Source: JANQPX01 sp051010395 (GTDB lineage: Bacteria > Pseudomonadota > Alphaproteobacteria > Geminicoccales > Geminicoccaceae). From it: a stretch of 17,962 nt of DNA. The position numbers and the translations under genes are program-made. Shown one piece after another: positions 13,871-17,962 of the stretch. Numbering within the stretch: position 1 is the first letter of the stretch; each line of letters starts with the position of its first letter. The stretch spans positions 1-17,962 of the forward strand of contig JBPCVQ010000491.1 of NCBI GenBank assembly GCA_051010395.1. Direction: 5' to 3'. The notes beneath the pieces were generated by a model. The model made no database searches, was not told the DNA's origin, and saw only the letters and a list, made by a program, of their open reading frames with translations.

Positions 13871-14245
13871 TCAGGCAGCCGGTCGCTGTATCTGCTCGGG
13901 TGCTTCCGCCAGGGAAATAGGCTTCCCGAACTCTGCGACCTCGCCACTCTGCTCGCGGCAATAGAGGCTGTGAAGTGTTGCGAGCACGGCGGGTGCTTCC
14001 ACGCCGGAGACACGATAATAGATCGTCTGAGAAGATCGCCGAGTACGTACCAAACCGTCGCGGCGCAAACGCGCCAGGTGCTGGGAGAGAGCTGACTGGC
14101 TGAGGCCAATCTTTTCGACGAGATCACCCACCGATCGTTCACCTTCAAGCAAGGTGCACAGAATCAACAGGCGGTGTTCATTGCCCAGAGTCTTCAAGAG
14201 ACCTGATGCCTCTCTTGCCAGAGGCTTTAACTCTCGCGAGTCCAT
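13871..14245 (-). CDS. ArsR-family repressor of the BigR/SqrR persulfide-sensing type
   Basis: The protein has 124 residues. It has a winged helix-turn-helix: recognition region SVGDLVEKIGLSQSALSQHL at about 38-57, then the wing LVRTRRSSQTIYYRV. Two cysteines stand out: Cys30 in HRLLILCTLLEG and Cys96 in LHSLYCREQ. Their separation, 66 residues, equals that of Cys41/Cys107 in SqrR and Cys42/Cys108 in BigR, which form a tetrasulfide or disulfide and release DNA on persulfide stress. There is no ArsR-type CxC metal site. It converges on the SoeABC operon, so it plausibly controls sulfite or sulfide metabolism. ATG 14245 has GGGG about eleven bases upstream. SqrR also has Cys9, which is absent here. 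Confidence 0.87.
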   Translation of the reverse strand: MDSRELKPLAREASGLLKTLGNEHRLLILCTLLEGERSVGDLVEKIGLSQSALSQHLARLRRDGLVRTRRSSQTIYYRVSGVEAPAVLATLHSLYCREQSGEVAEFGKPISLAEAPEQIQRPAA

Positions 14246-14296
14246 TCCGTATCCCCAGATCGTCGAGCACCCCTAAGTGGGATATTCCTGATCGCG

Positions 14297-14319
14297 CACT
14301 TCTTACCGATAGTGAAGTG
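14297..14319. promoter_or_regulatory. Candidate autoregulatory dyad upstream of the ArsR gene
   Basis: CACTTC (14297-14302), 11-bp spacer, GAAGTG (14314-14319), centred about 63 bp before the ArsR start. The position suits an operator near the promoter, but the motif is not repeated upstream of soeA, so support is weak. Confidence 0.3.
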
Positions 14320-14453
14320 AACAGACCAGCTGGGAAAAGACATAGTCCGGTAGTCGCAGCCTTTCCAGTGTGGAACCAGGAACGAGGACACGCCACCAGT
14401 GGACTGTTGCTCGAAAGCTACGGTGAGATGGAATGCCTGAACAGGCCGGCTAC

Positions 14454-15740
14454 TCAGGATTGATCGATACCGAAGGCCCAGACGAGATTACGGCCGGTGT
14501 CCAGAAACTTTGCGGGGTCATAGGCTTCACCGTCCAGGCGGACCTCGTAATGAAGATGGCGCCCCGTACTGCGTCCAGTACTGCCAATGACGCCGATGAC
14601 GTCCCTGAACGAAACATCCTGCCCAATCTCAACCGTAACTTCTTTCATATGGCCAAAGCGAGTGGTGACGCCCATGCCGTGATCGATCTCGACGGTGTTG
14701 CCGTAAGGCCCCAGCGGTCCGGCATGGATGACACGGCCAGGCGCCGTCGCTCTGATCTTGGAATTGGGTGCCGCGCCGAAATCGAGACCACCATGGAACG
14801 CAAGTTCTCCGGTGATTGGATCGCTCCGTTTGCCGAACGAACTGGTGAGGCTGTAGTGATCAATCGGCGCGCCGAGCGGCAATGTACGTGCCAGTGTCTG
14901 CAGGGCAACCAACCGCTGAATGCCAGTTGTGACCTCGTCAGTTGCCGAGGCAGCACCGGCATCAGCACCAGCAAGCTGGAACGGACCGCCCTGACCGAGT
15001 TCAGTCTCACCAGCGCGCGCAATCAGAAGATTGAGATCCATCCCCGTCTGCGAGAACAACCCCTCAAGGGCTTCGGCACGGCCGAGCGCCCAATCTTTCA
15101 GCCAGACCTCAGCACCCCCATTCTGCCTTTCCTGAAGTTCGCTCTCAAGCTTGGTCAGCCGCCAACGCAACCCCATCTCAACCCGTTCGCCAGCATCACG
15201 CTGTTGACTGATCTCGGCAAGCTGAGACTCGGCAGCATCCAGCCGCTGCTTAAGAGCCAGCTTCTCCGAAACAGCACTGGTGAGAAGGCTCTCAGTCTCA
15301 CTGATCGATGCTTCAAATGACGAGATCAACTGGTTGGCCGCTCCGCGCTGCACCTCAATCTGATTCAACTGCTGCTCTTGGCGCTCAAGCTGCTCTATTA
15401 ACGTGTGGCGTAGTGTACGCATGGCGTGGATCGTGCCACGCTGCTGATCGCCAGCGTTCTCAAAATTTTTGATCTCATCAAGAAAAGCCACCTGGGATTG
15501 CTTGGCGTCGGCAAGCATCCGCGTATAGGTCATTTCAAAATGCTTGATATCGTCGACGGTCTGAGTCCAGAGACCATGGGCTTTGATATAAGCAACATTG
15601 GTCACCGTACCCCAAGCAGATACGACGAAGAGTGCCGCAGCCGAGGCCAGCGTCCATCGATAGGACCAGCACCAACGGCCCGGACCGGATTTCAAAGTGC
15701 GATCATGCATCTGACGCAAAAGCGCCACAACAGCCTTCAT
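14454..15740 (-). CDS. Coiled-coil M23-family peptidase (peptidoglycan endopeptidase)
   Basis: The protein has 428 residues. A basic N-terminus is followed by one membrane helix at about 31-48 (LASAAALFVVSAWGTVTN). Residues 60-207 are predicted coiled coil, rich in Gln, Glu, Leu and Arg (LIEQLERQEQQLNQIEV; LKQRLDAAESQLAEISQQ). The C-terminal LytM/M23 domain has the zinc ligands His316 and Asp320 in FHGGLDFG and the HLH motif at His395/His397 in STGRHLHYEV, with His364 in RFGHM. All ligands are present, so unlike EnvC-type activators this one should be an active glycyl- or D,D-endopeptidase in the periplasm. It lies on the same strand as the ArsR gene, 208 bp upstream. Its function is likely cell-wall turnover or division; no FtsE/FtsX or amidase gene is next to it. 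Confidence 0.9.
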   Translation of the reverse strand: MKAVVALLRQMHDRTLKSGPGRWCWSYRWTLASAAALFVVSAWGTVTNVAYIKAHGLWTQTVDDIKHFEMTYTRMLADAKQSQVAFLDEIKNFENAGDQQRGTIHAMRTLRHTLIEQLERQEQQLNQIEVQRGAANQLISSFEASISETESLLTSAVSEKLALKQRLDAAESQLAEISQQRDAGERVEMGLRWRLTKLESELQERQNGGAEVWLKDWALGRAEALEGLFSQTGMDLNLLIARAGETELGQGGPFQLAGADAGAASATDEVTTGIQRLVALQTLARTLPLGAPIDHYSLTSSFGKRSDPITGELAFHGGLDFGAAPNSKIRATAPGRVIHAGPLGPYGNTVEIDHGMGVTTRFGHMKEVTVEIGQDVSFRDVIGVIGSTGRSTGRHLHYEVRLDGEAYDPAKFLDTGRNLVWAFGIDQS

Positions 15741-16157
15741 TCTCTACCCCACCTATGTCCCGTTCCAGACGAACTCTCATTCTCTGGCACAGGCGCGGCG
15801 CTCAATAACTCCCGGGCATTTGGTAGCCTCTGATGGAGCCAAATTTACGGCGCGGATTATGTGAAGGAAGGCGTCTGCGGGCAAGGTGCATTTCCCATCT
15901 CTGCGCAAAAAAAGACCATTCTTCGTACAATTCTATGGTTTTACCCGGCGGTTTCGATTCTCCTGAAGGCCCTCACCTCTCGAAACAACTACCAACAGTT
16001 GATGGCCGTCACGACACTGACTACGTAGCAACTGCAATTCACTGCCGTATAGGCCAAGTTCGGCGCCACCTCGAATCTAGGAATCTTGAACCTATGCCGC
16101 ACGACCGCTAAATAGCGGCTCCAAGAGGGCGCATAATTGATTCGGGAGGTATCATTC
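15741..16157. other. 417-bp gap between divergent M23 and glycosyltransferase genes
   Basis: The two neighbours are transcribed outward from here. I see no gene: a 92-codon plus-strand frame at 15833-16111 lacks a ribosome site and any family resemblance. The stretch carries promoters for both genes, of which only the dyad at 16105-16118 is specific enough to list. The GGGAGG ribosome site of the glycosyltransferase is at 16144-16149. Confidence 0.5.
16105..16118. promoter_or_regulatory. Perfect dyad CCGCTA-AA-TAGCGG before the glycosyltransferase
   Basis: Six-base arms with a two-base centre, 40 bp ahead of the start codon. A TTGAAC at 16086-16091 lies 17 bp before TAAATA (16109-16114), so the dyad would cover a weak -10 element. 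That arrangement suits a repressor operator. The promoter itself is a poor match. Confidence 0.4.
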
Positions 16158-17534
16158 ATGACAGGCCAGAGGTTTATTTTTCAGCTCGGCACCAATAATT
16201 GGCAGCGCGGTGGTGAGTTTGCCCCTGGCTCCGGCATTTTGCACGAATCGCATCATCACGCCTTCAACAGCCTGCCGGGCACGAAGAGCTACTCGATCTA
16301 TCCATCAAGAACGCAACGATTCGAACAGGAGGATGTTCGGGTCTTTGCGCTGGACCACGACATCCCGATTTGCGAATCGATCTCGCCAGTCAGCAGCTAT
16401 CGCTGGCACGGTATGAGCGATGATGACATCACAGCCTATCGCCTGCGGCTCACCTCGGAGGTCTCCGGCTGGATAGACGAGATCGAGGAGCGCACCGGGG
16501 AGCAGTTTAAACTCGCGATTGCACACCACACATTTCTCAATCCCGTCGTGATGCGCGATGTCATAAGAGCACGAATGGCAAAGGGGCATCCGCGCATGCC
16601 GTTGCTCTGCTTTGCACATGGCACCGCTCTCAAGATGTACGCCAATGAACGCCGTGGCGATCGGGTAGACGAGTTTCCACGGCGGTTCCTGCCGATGATC
16701 GAGCGTGAACGCATCTTCCATCATGGCGATGCAGCCGGTTCGGTCGATCTTGCAGCCGCGATCTCCACCCAGCAGGTCGAAGCGCTGATTGACATATTTC
16801 CATCTTTCCCACGCGAGCGTGTCGTCCTCTCGCCGAACGGCTACAATCAGACGATTTTTCGCCCACAGAGAGGACCGGGCGAAACAATGGCCGATCGCCT
16901 GAAGGTCCTGCGAAACTTCGAGACACGTCCTTTCGAAGGCAGTCCTCATCCGGTCCGCCGGGTCGAGGGAGATTTCAATGGCATCGTGGTTTTTTGCGGT
17001 AAGTTTGCCGATTGGAAACGCCTCGATGCCCTCCTAAGGGCGGCATCGATCTATGAGAAGGCATCGCCTCGAACTGCGACGCTGATCGTCGGATCCGGCC
17101 CCCATGAGGAACAGATGCGTATGCAAACCTTGGCCATCGACCAGCTCGGCCTGGAGCACACATTTTTCTTGGGACCCCGTGGCCAGGATGAACTTGCAAC
17201 GCTGTTCTGCGCTTCAGATGTCGGCTGTTTTCCGTCCAGGAACGAGCCGTTCGGCCTAGTTTTTATCGAATGCATGGCCTGTGGCACACCGGTAATCGGC
17301 GTCAACTCCGGTGGTCCGCGTGACTTCGTGACATCGAAGGTTGGCCACCTAATTCCTGAAACAGACGATGGCGAAGCCTTGGCCGCTCACTTGGCCGAGA
17401 CGATTCAAACGGCCATCAAAGAAAACTGGAAGACAGAGAAAGGGCCGACGGCAGCGATCCAAGCCCGACAAAATTTCAGCGTGCTTGCCCAGGTGGAAGC
17501 CCTACTTGCCGCCGTCGATCAGCTTCAATCTTAA
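16158..17534 (+). CDS. GT-B glycosyltransferase, GT4 family
   Basis: The protein has 458 residues from ATG 16158, chosen because GGGAGG ends eight bases before it; an upstream in-frame start would add seven unrelated residues. The N-terminal acceptor half (to about residue 230) has no strong family label. The C-terminal GT4 domain begins near residue 275: IVVFCGKFADWKRLDALLRA, then TATLIVGSGPHEEQM, and the EPFGLVFIE motif (Glu363, Glu371) that binds the nucleotide-sugar, followed by ACGTPVIGVNSGG. It probably adds a sugar to a glycolipid, capsule or exopolysaccharide, or makes a soluble sugar; the substrate is not readable. It is a single gene with no other polysaccharide genes in view. Its stop overlaps that of the convergent SDR gene. 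Confidence 0.88.
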   Translation: MTGQRFIFQLGTNNWQRGGEFAPGSGILHESHHHAFNSLPGTKSYSIYPSRTQRFEQEDVRVFALDHDIPICESISPVSSYRWHGMSDDDITAYRLRLTSEVSGWIDEIEERTGEQFKLAIAHHTFLNPVVMRDVIRARMAKGHPRMPLLCFAHGTALKMYANERRGDRVDEFPRRFLPMIERERIFHHGDAAGSVDLAAAISTQQVEALIDIFPSFPRERVVLSPNGYNQTIFRPQRGPGETMADRLKVLRNFETRPFEGSPHPVRRVEGDFNGIVVFCGKFADWKRLDALLRAASIYEKASPRTATLIVGSGPHEEQMRMQTLAIDQLGLEHTFFLGPRGQDELATLFCASDVGCFPSRNEPFGLVFIECMACGTPVIGVNSGGPRDFVTSKVGHLIPETDDGEALAAHLAETIQTAIKENWKTEKGPTAAIQARQNFSVLAQVEALLAAVDQLQS

Positions 17535-17962
17535 AGCGTGGCGAGCACCCCTCCATCGACATAGAGAGTCTGGCCGTTCACAAAACTGGAGGCGTCGGAT
17601 GCCAGGAAAATGCAGGCACCGCGCAACTCCTCGACTTTGCCCCAACGTCCTGATGGTGTTCTTTTCTTCAACCATGCATCGAATTCCGCATCATCGATCA
17701 GAGCTTTGTTCAGCGGCGTCTCGAAATAGCCAGGGCCGATTGCATTCACCTGCAGGCCGTGACGTGCCCAATCCGTGCACATGCCTTTGGTGAGATTCTT
17801 CACCGCACCTTTCGACGCTGTATAGGGAGCGATCGAATAGCGCGCCGCCTCACTTTGCAAGCTAGCGATATTGATGATTTTGCCCTTTCCTCGCGGGATC
17901 ATCATACGCGCCACTGCCTGGCTGACAATGAACATACCATCAACATTGGTGCGCATCAGCTC
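17531..17962 (-). CDS. SDR-family oxidoreductase, N-terminus outside the window
   Basis: The C-terminal 143 residues are visible. The catalytic triad region is present: Ser in INIASLQSE and YTASK in APYTASKGAVKNLTKGM, with Tyr 13 residues after Ser. The family's NAIGPGYFETPLN and the GQTLYVDGG ending follow. The NAD(P)-binding TGxxxGxG motif would be upstream of the window. The ASLQSEAARYSIAPYTASKG and GPGYFETPLNKAL segments resemble gluconate 5-dehydrogenase and related 2-keto-gluconate enzymes, so a sugar-acid dehydrogenase is the leading guess. The gene converges on the glycosyltransferase; the two stops share TTAA at 17531-17534. Confidence 0.88.
   Translation of the reverse strand, partial: ELMRTNVDGMFIVSQAVARMMIPRGKGKIINIASLQSEAARYSIAPYTASKGAVKNLTKGMCTDWARHGLQVNAIGPGYFETPLNKALIDDAEFDAWLKKRTPSGRWGKVEELRGACIFLASDASSFVNGQTLYVDGGVLATL

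Noticed and set aside
14433..15320. A 295-codon plus-strand frame
   Set aside because: It is antisense to the M23 peptidase, which carries the full HxxxD and HLH zinc signature.
15833..16111. A 92-codon plus-strand frame in the gap before the glycosyltransferase
   Set aside because: There is no ribosome site and the residue pattern looks like translated noncoding sequence.
1..17962. CRISPR arrays, tRNA or rRNA genes, phage genes, EcfG-type (GGAAC-N16/17-CGTT) promoters
   Set aside because: No regular repeat-spacer series, cloverleaf or rRNA core sequence was seen, and the GGAAC occurrences I checked lacked a properly spaced CGTT.

Overview
The window looks like a chromosomal or large-replicon segment from an alphaproteobacterium, most likely of the order Hyphomicrobiales (rhizobial group). 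This rests on protein families rather than on any rRNA or tRNA, none of which is visible. The pointers are an Alph_Pro_TM (TIGR02186-type) membrane protein, a HPF/RaiA domain fused to a cold-shock domain, a Tat-exported DUF882/M15 peptidase, rhizobial-type IS630 and IS3 transposase pieces, and a BigR/SqrR-like ArsR regulator. No species can be named from sequence alone.

Layout. (1) Positions 1-2416 are an insertion-sequence graveyard. The C-terminus of an IS630-type transposase abuts the middle of an IS3-type OrfB. About 2 kb later the matching C-terminal part of an IS3-type OrfB appears with a frameshift. Between the two IS3 pieces lie two divergent YkuD L,D-transpeptidases. (2) Positions 2670-3708 hold an alanine-zipper lipoprotein and a Tat-exported DUF882 peptidase. 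(3) Positions 4113-5546 hold a HPF-cold-shock fusion, with a leader containing two perfect dyads, and a stand-alone MlaC-like protein. (4) Positions 5865-8662, all on the minus strand, hold an AhpD-like protein, a TauE/SafE anion exporter, a TIGR02186 membrane protein and a universal stress protein; the last three are packed as an operon. (5) Positions 8959-13675, divergent on the plus strand, hold a tightly coupled three-gene molybdoenzyme operon: a Mo-bisPGD catalytic subunit without a Tat signal, a four-cluster Fe-S subunit and a NrfD/DmsC-type anchor. This is best read as a SoeABC-type cytoplasmic sulfite dehydrogenase. (6) Positions 13871-15740 hold an ArsR regulator with the two cysteines of the persulfide sensors SqrR/BigR, and a coiled-coil M23 peptidase. 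(7) Positions 16158-17962 hold a GT4 glycosyltransferase converging on a truncated SDR dehydrogenase.

How the genes may work together. The central block (about 5.9-14.2 kb) reads as a sulfite-handling module. SoeABC would oxidise sulfite in the cytoplasm and pass electrons to quinone. TauE/SafE would export surplus sulfite or a related sulfur anion. The TIGR02186 protein and universal stress protein accompany the exporter. The ArsR protein could sense persulfide and derepress the module. The molybdoenzyme has no ATG, GTG or TTG ahead of its first Fe-S cysteine; it appears to start at CTG behind a perfect GGAGG. The flanks are rich in cell-envelope genes (two L,D-transpeptidases, DUF882/M15, M23, MlaC, Ala-zipper lipoprotein, glycosyltransferase), whose link to sulfur metabolism is not evident.
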